23,231 nucleotides of DNA from Methanobacterium sp. UBA294 (GTDB lineage Archaea; Methanobacteriota; Methanobacteria; Methanobacteriales; Methanobacteriaceae): positions 44,904-68,134 of the forward strand of contig DACB01000003.1 in assembly GCA_002494495.1 (NCBI GenBank), read 5' to 3'. Below are positions 1 to 7,696 of the stretch, one piece after another. Position numbers and translations under genes: made by a program. The notes beneath the pieces are model-generated. The model ran no database searches, was not told the DNA's origin, and saw only the letters and a list, made by a program, of their open reading frames with translations. Within the stretch, counting starts at the first letter, position 1; each line of letters begins with the position of its first letter.

Positions 1-34
1 GATTGAATATTTATAAAAAATAGTAGGTAATTAT

Positions 35-1156
35 TTGAAATTAAACAACGTCATACAGGAATCGAAAACTTCCGATAAAAAATCAAAAGTATCATTAAAC
101 AAACCAGAAAAAGAAGCAAAATTAGTAGTACTCCAACCGATAGGATACCCATTTTTGTGTAATTTAGTTGAAAACCCTAAGATAGAAATCTTCGATAAAG
201 AACTTTTTGAACTCTACGCCAGGGAACAATGGATGGGTTACATTGTAGAAGAGGGTTCATTTATTTTCGATGGAAAATTATTGCCAGATTATGCTTTTAA
301 AGTAATTAATGCCCATCCCGATAATTCTAAAATAACTGCAAACACATCCATCCTCCTTATGGAGGTGGAAGAGGTAAGGGAAATTAAGAGAATAGAAACC
401 AACCTTACTATGGATGATGTGATAGGCCAAGAACGGGCTAAGGGTAAATGTAAGATAATCATGAAATATCTGCAGGATCCCGAACACTTCGGTGATTGGG
501 CTCCTCGTAATGTGTTGTTTCATGGGACACCTGGAACAGGAAAAACCATGCTGGCTAAATCTCTCTCCAACGAGCTCAAGGTTCCATTATTTTTAATTAA
601 AGCCACCAGCCTTATAGGGGAACATGTGGGGGATGGAGCACGCCAAATACATGAATTGTTTGAAGCAGCTTCTATAAATGCCCCATCTGTTGTGTTTATC
701 GATGAAATTGATGCCATAGGCCTAGACCGGAAATATCAATCCTTAAGAGGAGATGTTTCTGAAGTGGTGAATGCATTATTAACTGAGATGGATGGTATTA
801 ATCAGAATAAAGGAGTGGTAACAATCGGAGCTACAAATAATCCTCAGTTGCTCGATTTTGCAATAAGAAGCAGGTTTGAAGAAGAGATTGAATTTGAACT
901 ACCTGATGATAAAGAAAGAAAGGCCTTAATTGATCTTAACATAAAATCCATGCCACTCTTCACTGATTTTGATACAGGTAAATTGGTCAGTCCTACTAAG
1001 GGTTTATCTGGTAGAGATATAAAAGAAAGAGTTTTAAAAGTAGCTTTACATAAGGCTATTTATGAAGATGAGGAAATTTTAACCTGGAATCATATTAACT
1101 ATGCTTTAAAACAAATTAAAGATAATAAGAATGAACCTAAAGGAATGTTCGCATAG
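35..1156 (+). CDS. AAA+ ATPase (Cdc48/PAN/FtsH-like classic AAA domain)
   Basis: A 373-residue protein with one classic AAA module in its C-terminal two thirds. Visible are Walker A (HGTPGTGKT), Walker B (VVFIDEIDAI), sensor 1 (IGATN) and a second region of homology with an arginine-finger candidate (AIRSRF). The C-terminal helical lid contains GLSGRDIKERV. The first ~125 residues are a family-specific N domain with no transmembrane segment. It probably uses ATP to remodel or unfold protein substrates, but the substrate is unknown and no protease domain is fused. The TTG start at 35 is chosen because the frame opens there; a TATA-like TTTATAAAAA lies at about 10-19, so the leader would be very short. 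It is chromosomal, just left of the inserted element. The AAA assignment is sure; the exact subfamily is not. Confidence 0.85.
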   Translation: MKLNNVIQESKTSDKKSKVSLNKPEKEAKLVVLQPIGYPFLCNLVENPKIEIFDKELFELYAREQWMGYIVEEGSFIFDGKLLPDYAFKVINAHPDNSKITANTSILLMEVEEVREIKRIETNLTMDDVIGQERAKGKCKIIMKYLQDPEHFGDWAPRNVLFHGTPGTGKTMLAKSLSNELKVPLFLIKATSLIGEHVGDGARQIHELFEAASINAPSVVFIDEIDAIGLDRKYQSLRGDVSEVVNALLTEMDGINQNKGVVTIGATNNPQLLDFAIRSRFEEEIEFELPDDKERKALIDLNIKSMPLFTDFDTGKLVSPTKGLSGRDIKERVLKVALHKAIYEDEEILTWNHINYALKQIKDNKNEPKGMFA

Positions 1157-1210
1157 ATATTAATTAACATTTCCTATAATCTTAACATTCTACATCTTAA
1201 ACTTCAAATA

Positions 1211-1236
1211 AATTAAAAATTCATTAATTTTTAATT
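1211..1236 (+). terminator. AT-rich perfect hairpin between ATPase and DUF4013 genes
   Basis: An 11-bp perfect inverted repeat (AATTAAAAATT / AATTTTTAATT) with a 4-nt loop lies about 55 bp after the ATPase stop. The right arm ends in a T run. It could terminate the ATPase transcript, but it is all A/T, so chance is possible in this AT-rich DNA. Confidence 0.4.
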
Positions 1237-1267
1237 AATCTAAAGCCTTATCTGGATGTTAATGAAA

Positions 1268-1590
1268 ATGAATGATATAGTTATAAATTCAGTTAAATAT
1301 GCATCTTCAAACTGGCTTAAACTTGTTTTGATTGGTCTTGTTGTGTTTATAGCTGATTTAAGTGATGTAACAATTCGGGTGGGGAGTTTTGATTTAAGCT
1401 ATATTTTACTTGGTGCCGGGTTTATATTAGGTATTTACCAAATTGGGTTTATTTTCAGAATAATTGAAGAGACTACCCACGGCTTTGATGAGATGCCTAA
1501 ATTTGATAATTTCCTGAATACATTCCTTCATGGGATAAAAGAGACTCTGGTAACCATGATTTATTTCATCATACCAATTATGTTAGTTAT
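1268..1590 (+). pseudogene. DUF4013 membrane protein, 5' part (disrupted by the element)
   Basis: The first 107 codons (plus 2 nt) of a DUF4013-family integral membrane protein. The N-terminal NDIVINSVKYASSNW matches the usual family opening. Two hydrophobic segments follow, then the conserved F.IIEETTHGFDEMPKFDNF stretch and the start of a third membrane segment (YFIIPIMLVI). The ATG at 1268 fits the family start best; in-frame ATGs also exist at 1256 and 1262. The reading frame runs on to a TGA at 1604-1606 through four codons that belong to the element. Family members are usually 210-260 residues, so this is about half a gene. The missing half is at 18420-18813 and joins in frame. The function of the family is unknown. 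Confidence 0.85.
1586..1590. other. Left attachment core (attL candidate), GTTAT
   Basis: GTTAT is the last DUF4013 sequence before the reading frame becomes foreign. The same five bases occur at 18415-18419, where DUF4013 coding resumes. A crossover anywhere within these five bases gives the same in-frame product. The left site also sits inside a small inverted arrangement (CCAA at 1574-1577, TTGG at 1591-1594), as is common around tyrosine-recombinase cores. Confidence 0.65.
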
Positions 1591-1714
1591 TTGGCGTAAG
1601 CTATGACCTCTTTTCACCATTTGAAGACCTTATAACAGTTTTCATAAAAGTTAAAGTTTGATCAACAGTTATTTCATTAAATTCGGTTGGATGAAATTGT
1701 TAATCTGTCTTTCT

Positions 1715-1728
1715 CCCATTTTAATGGG
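1715..1728. promoter_or_regulatory. Short inverted repeat upstream of integrase
   Basis: CCCATT-TT-AATGGG, a 6-bp inverted repeat with a 2-nt centre, lies about 47 bp before the integrase start. It could be an operator or a recombinase binding site. It is short, so it is only weakly supported. Confidence 0.3.
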
Positions 1729-1775
1729 GCTAGAATCCTTCCAAGTGTATGACAAAACATTAAGAAGGTGGTAGT

Positions 1776-2903
1776 TTGAAAGATATAGAAATATTAGAGG
1801 ACCATACATTTAAAGATTTTGTAAAAGCGAAGAACTACAAGCCAAAATCGGTACTTAACCATAAAAATGGTTTACTTTTTTACTGCAACTTTGTCCGGAA
1901 AACACCAACTGAAGTAATCAGAGAAGCTATCGATGAACAGAAGAATAATGTTTGGGTTACAGATAGAAAAATCAGGAGATATTTCACTGGATTTGTAGAC
2001 TACTTGGTGGAAATAGGGAATGCACCACAAACAATTAGAAACAAAGTAAACTGGGTAAAAACATTTTACAAAGAATATGGAATTGAAACCCCTAAAGTAA
2101 AGATACCAAGAAGCCAACACAATCTATCATTAAAGCCAATTCCAGATAAAGAAGTCATAAACGAAGTATTAAAGCGTACAACAATAAGAAACAGAGCCAT
2201 AATACTTTTAATGTCATCATCAGGTATGGGCGCAGCTGAAATAAGAAGCTTACAATACAAACACTTCACAACGGCAATAGAAGAAGTCCTAACAGATTTA
2301 ACCGACGAAGAAAAAATGGACATTAGAAAAATAAAGAACATATTAAAAAATGAAAATGTCATAGGCACATGGCACATCATTAGACAAAAAACATCAATCC
2401 CTTATATAACCTTTTCAACTTTAGAGAGCATAAATGCCATCGTTGACCATTTAATTAATGAATCACAGTTAAATAAACCAATAAAGTCTATGGAAGATTA
2501 TCTATTCGCAATCAATAGAAAGAAAATGAAACAAAACACATTGACAGAAGTATTCCAACACTTAAACGATAGATGTGGCCTGGGAAAAAGAGGAAATCAA
2601 AGACTATTCACATCACACAACATGCGTAAATTTATGGCAAACACTTTAATAGATAAAGGCATGGATTTCTACCGAGTTGAATGGCTATTAGGCCATGCAT
2701 TACCACCAACCCAAGCAGCCTATTATAAAATGAACCTAGAAGTGATGAAAAAAGAATACATGAAATATGAAGAACACTTAACCACAGGAAAAAAAGAAAA
2801 AACAACACCAGCAGAATTTTATAAACTCAAAATTCGGTTAACACAACTGGAGGCAATGATAAAAGAACAAAATGAACTACTTGGTAACCTCGTCTATAAG
2901 TAA
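1776..2903 (+). CDS. Tyrosine recombinase / integrase
   Basis: A 375-residue phage-type integrase that would cut and rejoin attachment sites through a tyrosine-DNA intermediate. The N-terminal ~110 residues are a SAM-like core-binding domain (KNYKPKSVLNHKNGLLFYCNF, RRYFTGFVDYL). The catalytic domain shows Arg157 (AAEIRSL), a beta-hairpin lysine in RQKTSIPYI, His281-x-x-Arg284 (SHNMR), His307 (LLGH) and the nucleophile in AYYK (Tyr316 or Tyr317). The C-terminal ~40 residues are a charged helical tail. The TTG start at 1776 follows GGTGG at good spacing. It points inward from the left end of the element, the usual position for the enzyme that inserted it. All catalytic residues are present, so it may be active. 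Confidence 0.92.
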   Translation: MKDIEILEDHTFKDFVKAKNYKPKSVLNHKNGLLFYCNFVRKTPTEVIREAIDEQKNNVWVTDRKIRRYFTGFVDYLVEIGNAPQTIRNKVNWVKTFYKEYGIETPKVKIPRSQHNLSLKPIPDKEVINEVLKRTTIRNRAIILLMSSSGMGAAEIRSLQYKHFTTAIEEVLTDLTDEEKMDIRKIKNILKNENVIGTWHIIRQKTSIPYITFSTLESINAIVDHLINESQLNKPIKSMEDYLFAINRKKMKQNTLTEVFQHLNDRCGLGKRGNQRLFTSHNMRKFMANTLIDKGMDFYRVEWLLGHALPPTQAAYYKMNLEVMKKEYMKYEEHLTTGKKEKTTPAEFYKLKIRLTQLEAMIKEQNELLGNLVYK

Positions 2904-2949
2904 TATGAAAATTTAAGGCCATAATTGAATTTTTATCATTTATTTATCG

Positions 2950-3023
2950 AAGGGGCCTATTCTGTCTTTATTTATTAATTTATAGCCCGATAAATTTGTT
3001 AAGGTCCCTATTCTATTCTTTTT
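2950..3023. repeat. Two-copy imperfect direct repeat
   Basis: AAGGGGCCTATTCTGTCTTT at 2950 and AAGGTCCCTATTCTATTCTT at 3001 share the pattern AAGGnnCCTATTCT and then T-rich sequence, 51 bp apart. They may be terminators for the integrase or binding sites for an element protein. Confidence 0.5.
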
Positions 3024-3086
3024 AAATTCCAACTCTATTATATAATATATTATAGGGTAATGGTATTTTGGAAAAGCTACTCTCTG

Positions 3087-3192
3087 CCATTATTTCAGGT
3101 ATTAAGCCATGTAGAGCTGGTTTTAAAGATACAAGTTTTGCATCAATCTTAAGGTTTTTGACAATTTCAGAAAATAAGTGCTGAAATAATGG
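3087..3192. repeat. 12-bp perfect inverted repeat with third half-site
   Basis: CCATTATTTCAG (3087-3098) and CTGAAATAATGG (3181-3192) are perfect inverted copies 82 bp apart. A third partial copy, ATTTCAG at 3164-3170, can pair with the right arm through a 10-nt loop. This gives two alternative structures in the stretch between the convergent integrase and helicase genes. Confidence 0.55.
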
Positions 3193-3243
3193 GGGAGCAT
3201 GGGTTGTTTTGGATTTAAAGAGCTATCTGCAAATATTCATTTC

Positions 3244-5409
3244 TTAAGTTTTTTGACCAACAAAATTACCTTCCTTCGCATAGTATATACAGTCATTTAT
3301 AAATTCTTTATCTACTTTTAAACCCCTTAACTGTCTTTTAATGGCTTTATGATTATCTGGACCATTTTTATTAATAGCATGATGAATTCGATTAATCTGT
3401 TTCATATTAACAGATCCATTTATAATCGCAGTTACAAACGAGGTATTCCATCCCTCTTTTTTCTCTTTATTTTTGTACAAATTCAATTCTCTTGCTATAT
3501 CCGCTGATTTGAGTGTATGATTTCTAAAATAAGTGTCATTTATCAGTTCATATAATGGACGAGGATAAATTCCACGAAAGTGTTTAATAAAATGAAATTT
3601 AGTGTGCATTTTATCTACATACTCTATTTTGAATTCTTTTTTTACTTGTTCAGATACATCTCCAAAGATATAGATATCTACTTCGTTTTCAAACGGTCTA
3701 GCTCTATGGATTGCCTGATATTTTTCACTTTCTGATTTATCAAACCCAAATTCGGGAAATTTGTAATATATATATGCATCAACTACTCCTTTTCTCTTCA
3801 TTTCCTCAAATACTCCGGGAAAATATGATAAATCTTCAGGATCATCTACATCATAAATATGTGGAAGTGATTTCTTTTCTTTGACGGGCTCTGGTAATAT
3901 TATTGTTCTTTTTGGTCTTCCCTCTGTTGCTGGTATAGTTCTTTTCATGTAATATTTTCCGTCTTTAGTAATATATGTTAATTTAACGACTCTTTCTTTT
4001 TTATAATCTTTTAATACTAGATTGTTATAGTCATAAACTATATCGGTAGTGTTTTCAGGTGAGCCAATTATGAAGAGAGCATCTACATTTTTAATGAGAT
4101 TAGATCCTCGTAGATTATGGAAATATTCAGTTGCTCCCAGATCATTGAATTCTTTCATTAAAGATCTATAAGTTACAATGCCTATAGAAGCATATTTCCT
4201 CTTAGATCTGATTATAAATTCTCTTAGCTGTCTAATTGTCTTTTCTGCCTTAGGCATAACTACATCTACTACTTTTCCTGATCTACTAGATCCTTTTTCG
4301 AAAAAGCCCCCACGATAATAATAATTATCCATATCCATCTTATAGATTATTTTATCTTTATTCACCAGTCGTGATTCATAAATAGTAATTTTAAAGTCAT
4401 CTAAATTCCCTAATTTTTCGTCTATTAAAGATGAACGTTCAATAGATTTATTTTCATATATATATCTGCCAAGTAAAACTTTCAATGCTTTCTCATCAAA
4501 TGTAGCATCTAAAAATACAATAGGGACGCCTTGTAATGCTAAATCCATCGCATAGTAAAAATAGGGCTCAGGATATGAATCTATACCTTCATAAATATTA
4601 GAATAATAAATGAATTTTCTTAGACCATATATGTCTAATTTAGCAATTTCAGCTACATCTTCCCAATTTTTAGAACCAATAGCTTTCTCAATAGCCTGAA
4701 TCTTTCTTCCATTAATTGTAACTACAAGCGGTATTGGTGGAAGTTTCTTAGTACCAAAATATCCATTAAATTCATTAATTAAATCTTTTATAGATACATA
4801 TTTGCCAATTACAGCTGTTAATGCATCTATTTCTTCCTTATAAGATTTTATTGTATTATAATTATCTAAAGCTTCATCAAAAACTAGTAATTTAAATTTA
4901 AACGCTTTATCTTTAGTTTTATTTCTTACCCTATTAGTTGGAATGAAATGATAAGGAGCTATAACCTTCCTTTTTCTAAACTGAAGCCAATATTCACATT
5001 TTGATTTGTCACAGCCTTGAAGAAAACATATTAAATCTATGGGAACATTATGCTCCTTTAATTTCTTAACTTTTTTATACTTCTGGCAAACATGTTTAAA
5101 TCCATACCAATGGTTGGATGTTAATTCATCATACTCACCAGATAAGAGTTTATGCGACCCAGTAGCAATAAGAAAACTTTTTTGACTTTTTAAAAATTCT
5201 TTGATTCTATATGTCTTACCCACGCCTGGTTGCAATTTCAATATATGTATCCCTGGCTGGTCAAAATTAATAGTAGCCAGATTTGCCCTAACCTCATCTA
5301 AACTACTCCCAAGATTTATCTTTTCGATACTAGGGCAATCTTTGACTATCAGTTTAGCTACCATAACCCAACTTTGAATTTCAAAAGATATTATTTTTTT
5401 GAAATTCAT
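3244..5409 (-). CDS. SF2-type helicase with four-cysteine cluster, element-encoded
   Basis: About 721 residues from the preferred ATG. Helicase motifs run in order: Walker A LQPGVGKT (residues 60-66 for QPGVGKT), four cysteines at 108, 128, 133 and 138 (C-x19-C-x4-C-x4-C), DEAL box in LLVFDEALD (Asp178-Glu179), motif III-like FLDATFDE (Asp301) and motif VI QAIHRARP (565-572). The cysteine cluster between motifs I and II recalls the Fe-S site of XPD/FANCJ helicases but with different spacing; zinc is also possible. The C-terminal ~120 residues look like DNA-binding helices (KSADIARELNLYKNK). It is probably the replication or maintenance helicase of the element. The frame opens at an ATG at 5472, but the first 21 codons there are four tandem GGWCA motifs with a TATATA box 3' of them, so ATG 5409 with a leaderless mRNA is preferred. 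No close family is recognised. Confidence 0.8.
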   Translation of the reverse strand: MNFKKIISFEIQSWVMVAKLIVKDCPSIEKINLGSSLDEVRANLATINFDQPGIHILKLQPGVGKTYRIKEFLKSQKSFLIATGSHKLLSGEYDELTSNHWYGFKHVCQKYKKVKKLKEHNVPIDLICFLQGCDKSKCEYWLQFRKRKVIAPYHFIPTNRVRNKTKDKAFKFKLLVFDEALDNYNTIKSYKEEIDALTAVIGKYVSIKDLINEFNGYFGTKKLPPIPLVVTINGRKIQAIEKAIGSKNWEDVAEIAKLDIYGLRKFIYYSNIYEGIDSYPEPYFYYAMDLALQGVPIVFLDATFDEKALKVLLGRYIYENKSIERSSLIDEKLGNLDDFKITIYESRLVNKDKIIYKMDMDNYYYRGGFFEKGSSRSGKVVDVVMPKAEKTIRQLREFIIRSKRKYASIGIVTYRSLMKEFNDLGATEYFHNLRGSNLIKNVDALFIIGSPENTTDIVYDYNNLVLKDYKKERVVKLTYITKDGKYYMKRTIPATEGRPKRTIILPEPVKEKKSLPHIYDVDDPEDLSYFPGVFEEMKRKGVVDAYIYYKFPEFGFDKSESEKYQAIHRARPFENEVDIYIFGDVSEQVKKEFKIEYVDKMHTKFHFIKHFRGIYPRPLYELINDTYFRNHTLKSADIARELNLYKNKEKKEGWNTSFVTAIINGSVNMKQINRIHHAINKNGPDNHKAIKRQLRGLKVDKEFINDCIYYAKEGNFVGQKT

Positions 5410-5430
5410 TTTTTGGTAAGATGGGTTTTC

Positions 5431-5436
5431 TATATA
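5431..5436 (-). promoter_or_regulatory. TATA box for the helicase gene
   Basis: TATATA on the minus strand lies about 22-27 nt before ATG 5409, the normal archaeal TATA-to-start distance for a leaderless transcript. This supports starting the protein at 5409 and not 5472. Confidence 0.4.
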
Positions 5437-5466
5437 TGTCCCCCTGTCCCTATGACCACTCTGACC
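5437..5466. repeat. Four tandem iteron-like TGWCC motifs
   Basis: TGTCC at 5437 and 5445, and TGACC at 5453 and 5462, have periods of 8, 8 and 9 bp, close to one DNA turn minus two. They lie immediately upstream (helicase sense) of a TATATA box at 5431-5436. They are G/C-rich against an AT-rich background. They could be an origin iteron array or an operator for the helicase gene. Confidence 0.55.
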
Positions 5467-5494
5467 CCCCATCCAATCTCTTTTTTCTAAAAAG

Positions 5495-5551
5495 TTAACG
5501 TTAATTATATTCTAATTCTCTTTCTCCATGCTCACCAACTCATATGAGTTG
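5495..5551. promoter_or_regulatory. Two perfect palindromes in the divergent intergenic region
   Basis: TTAACGTTAA (5495-5504) and CAACTCATATGAGTTG (5536-5551) are perfect palindromes between the leftward helicase gene and the rightward ardC set. They could bind dimeric regulators of both units or belong to a replication origin with the nearby iteron-like repeats. Confidence 0.5.
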
Positions 5552-5655
5552 CTCTATCGTTTCCGTGCTTCCTTTCCCAAATTCAGCCTCTCTAGCTTGC
5601 TCGCTCTCTAAATTACTTTTTAAATGAGTGAATTTATAAAAAAAGGAGTGATTAG

Positions 5656-5781
5656 ATGTATGAAAGAATGAATTGGGAGCTTGAACAGCAAGCAATAGAT
5701 GAAATGGCCGAACAAACAGCAGTGGCTGACCTATGTAAATCCATACTTGACCAATTGAACAAGGAGTTAGGGGGTCGCTAA
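5656..5781 (+). CDS. Small ORF (41 aa) upstream of ardC
   Basis: ATG at 5656 follows a good AAAGGAG at 5643-5648, and the stop lies one base before the ardC ATG. The product is short, acidic and helical (MNWELEQQAIDEMAEQ, then CKSILDQLNKEL), with no recognised family. A strong ribosome site and near-contact with the next gene suggest it is translated and couples ardC. A TATA-like TTTATAAA lies at 5633-5640, too close for a normal leader, so the promoter is probably further left. Confidence 0.6.
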   Translation: MYERMNWELEQQAIDEMAEQTAVADLCKSILDQLNKELGGR

Positions 5782-5782
5782 G

Positions 5783-6589
5783 ATGGAACAGCTGAAGATC
5801 CCTAAACTGAAAGGGAAAGAACTCGGCCATTATCTCAACGAGAAGTTGGATGAAATAGCTGACACGGTGGTCACAGATCCAGATATCCTTATGGAGTTCG
5901 CTCAGAAGTGGGATAATGGCTTCCATCGGTACAGCATCCACAATATATTACTTGTCTGGGTACAGAAACCTGATTTTACGCTTTTAGCAGGTTTCAGACA
6001 ATGGAATAAGAAAGGACGGAGTATCAGAAAAGGAGAAAAAAGTTTGAAAATCTTAGCCCCAATAAAGAAACGGATAAAGGACGAAAATGATGAAGATATC
6101 TACATAATCAAAGGATTCATGCCGGTCAGTGTATTTGACAAATCCCAGACTCACGGTGCAGAAATAGAGGTTGGGGCATCAGATCTAATTAAGGGAGATG
6201 TGAGTTTCGACACACTGGTGAAAAAATGCCCTATTCCCGTACTAATCAAAGATCTTGGTCTTACAAACGGTCGGACCGACGGCTCTATGATCTGGATATC
6301 TCCTAGACCATCTGAAGCTGCTATGGTAGCTACCTTGCTCCATGAATGGAGTCATGTATGGCTAGGACACTGTGATGAGCCAGGTGTTCTTTACGAAGAT
6401 GATAATAGGTCTATTCAAGAAGTTGAAGCAGAAACTGTTAGTTTTATCATTTCCAGTTTCCTTGGCATAGACAATAAAAAGAGCAAGTACTACATTGGAA
6501 GCTTCGGTGGTGATAAAGACAAGCTCAAAGGCAGAGGAAGGAAAATAATCACGGTTGCTGAACGAATCATTGGCTGCATAACTGCATAA
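5783..6589 (+). CDS. ArdC-type antirestriction protein (ssDNA-binding N domain + zinc peptidase domain)
   Basis: A 268-residue protein with the ArdC layout. The N-terminal ~130 residues match the ArdC_N/DUF1738 domain (FHRYSIHNILLVW, LLAGFRQWNKKGRSIRKGEKSLKILAP). The C-terminal domain has the metallopeptidase motif HEWSH (187-191) and downstream acidic residues (EVEAE, 213-217), one of which is the likely third zinc ligand. ArdC proteins are carried by plasmids and phages and protect incoming DNA from restriction. Here the gene sits beside the element's helicase and on the same element as a complete type I restriction system. The ATG at 5783 directly follows the stop of a 41-residue ORF, with GGAG upstream. 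The family is clear; activity is inferred. Confidence 0.85.
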   Translation: MEQLKIPKLKGKELGHYLNEKLDEIADTVVTDPDILMEFAQKWDNGFHRYSIHNILLVWVQKPDFTLLAGFRQWNKKGRSIRKGEKSLKILAPIKKRIKDENDEDIYIIKGFMPVSVFDKSQTHGAEIEVGASDLIKGDVSFDTLVKKCPIPVLIKDLGLTNGRTDGSMIWISPRPSEAAMVATLLHEWSHVWLGHCDEPGVLYEDDNRSIQEVEAETVSFIISSFLGIDNKKSKYYIGSFGGDKDKLKGRGRKIITVAERIIGCITA

Positions 6590-6627
6590 ATATCTTTTTT
6601 TGAATTAAATAAAAAGGAGGTGTGAAC

Positions 6628-6705
6628 TTGGTTCATCCAGCAATTGCTTTAGCAATAGGGTTTGCGATAGCTGTATGTGTGTATATGTTTGGAGCAGGGG
6701 GTTAA
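6628..6705 (+). CDS. Small single-pass membrane peptide (25 aa)
   Basis: A TTG start lies 7 nt after a strong AAAAAGGAGG; a GTG six bases earlier is too close to that site. The product is almost entirely one hydrophobic helix (PAIALAIGFAIAVCVYMF) ending in GAGG. It is 38 bp after ardC, so it is probably in the same transcript. Function unknown. Confidence 0.5.
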   Translation: MVHPAIALAIGFAIAVCVYMFGAGG

Positions 6706-6953
6706 TGAGCCCTCATTCTTTTTTTATAAACAGTACTATATTTCAAGGAGTGCTAATCAAATCAATTTTTATATATGTGTTAGCATTTGGTGCTTTATCT
6801 TGTCCACATCAGATATAGGATATGTGGCAGGAGATGATATTGGGCAGATACAAGCTATGTTGATTCAAGGTACGATATGGTTGATACAACATATAGCGCG
6901 ATGACATTGGAAGCGATTATGGATCTGGATGTTTTTAGCCTTCAGTAATTTTT
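6706..6953. other. Gene-free gap after the ardC set
   Basis: Short open frames exist here but none has a ribosome site with a well-placed start. No strong repeat was seen. Confidence 0.4.
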
Positions 6954-7340
6954 TTATTCCTCACAATATTCATTTTTAAGGCATTTTAAGACTAATTTAA
7001 CTATGGTATCATGATCAGGACCATTTAATCCCATATCTAGATCTGAATGTCTTTCTACATTGCAATGCTTAAACATCACAATATTACTCAAATCTATAGG
7101 TCCAAAACTTAATGCCTCTTTTCCATATTTTTTCTTAATTCTATTACAGATATCTGAAGCTATTTCATTCAAATAATTATTAAATGATTCAGTTAATCTA
7201 GAATCTTCAGGAGCATACCGAACAAAAGTTCTTTTTATGTGGCCAGGTACTTCTAATTCAAATATTGTACGGTCTTTTGCATCATTTACCTTTTCATTAA
7301 AATCTGCTTTTGCTTTTTGATATTCTTCTTCAGCGGTCAT
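6954..7340 (-). CDS. Hypothetical protein (128 aa)
   Basis: The ATG at 7340 is preceded by GGAGGAAGG at proper spacing, which makes the gene credible. The product is acidic, soluble and mostly helical at the N terminus (EEEYQKAKADFNEKVNDAK), then mixed. No catalytic motif or known domain was recognised. It is transcribed away from the zinc-ribbon gene and probably shares a regulatory region with it (inverted repeat at 7390-7414). Confidence 0.65.
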   Translation of the reverse strand: MTAEEEYQKAKADFNEKVNDAKDRTIFELEVPGHIKRTFVRYAPEDSRLTESFNNYLNEIASDICNRIKKKYGKEALSFGPIDLSNIVMFKHCNVERHSDLDMGLNGPDHDTIVKLVLKCLKNEYCEE

Positions 7341-7389
7341 TAATTTCCTTCCTCCATTTATTTAAGAACATATTTTATAAGATATTACT

Positions 7390-7414
7390 AACTATAATTT
7401 AACAGTATATAGTT
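7390..7414. promoter_or_regulatory. Inverted repeat AACTATA / TATAGTT between divergent genes
   Basis: AACTATA (7390-7396) and TATAGTT (7408-7414) are 11 bp apart. They overlap a TATA-like TTATAAAT at 7413-7420 that could drive the gene at 7452. An operator controlling both divergent genes is a reasonable reading. A related AACTATG/CATAGTT pair occurs at 7697-7730. Confidence 0.35.
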
Positions 7415-7451
7415 ATAAATTAATCTAAAAAAATAATCTAGGGGGATTTAT

Positions 7452-7637
7452 TTGAATGAATATAAAATAGTGAAATGTGAAAAATGTGGGACTGAATATA
7501 AGTTACCAGCAGATTATATTGAATATAATGAGCAAGTAACAGAAAGATTAAGAACTGGTATTAAACAACGAAGAATAATTGAAACACCAGTCAAAGTAAG
7601 CGGTCCATGTCCTAACTGTGGGGCTACCAATCATTAA
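7452..7637 (+). CDS. Small zinc-ribbon protein (61 aa)
   Basis: The protein has two CxxC pairs: CEKCG near residue 9 and CPNCG near residue 54. This is a treble-clef or zinc-ribbon pattern with a basic middle segment (RLRTGIKQRR). The TTG start at 7452 follows GGGGGA at good spacing, as for other TTG starts here. It could be a DNA-binding regulator or accessory protein of the element. No specific family is recognised. Confidence 0.65.
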   Translation: MNEYKIVKCEKCGTEYKLPADYIEYNEQVTERLRTGIKQRRIIETPVKVSGPCPNCGATNH

Positions 7638-7696
7638 CATTAAATGTATTACTAGATTCAGCCATCTTTAATCTTCTGGCTAAAAAAATAAATATT

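Larger units (their letters stand above)
2904..3243. other. Gene-free repeat region after the integrase
   Basis: There is no convincing gene between the integrase and the convergent helicase gene. It contains an imperfect direct repeat (2950 and 3001), an 8-bp inverted repeat (ATTTATCG 2942-2949 / CGATAAAT 2988-2995) and a 12-bp inverted repeat (3087-3098 / 3181-3192). A 66-codon frame on the minus strand (3222 to a stop at 3022-3024) is open and protein-like but has no start codon, so it may be the remnant of a gene. Confidence 0.6.

Noticed and set aside
1604..1700. Short open frame on the minus strand at the left end of the element
   Set aside because: About 32 codons without a start or ribosome site; could be a decayed gene but cannot be separated from chance.
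3022..3222. 66-codon minus-strand open frame downstream of the helicase
   Set aside because: Protein-like but without a start codon; at most a gene remnant.
5540..5941. 133-codon minus-strand frame overlapping ardC
   Set aside because: Most of it is the shadow of ardC. Its last ~25 codons (5540-5615) do read as a plausible protein tail, but there is no independent start or ribosome site.
6677..6904. 75-codon plus-strand frame after ardC
   Set aside because: Overlaps the better-supported membrane peptide, has no ribosome site and shows no recognisable domain.
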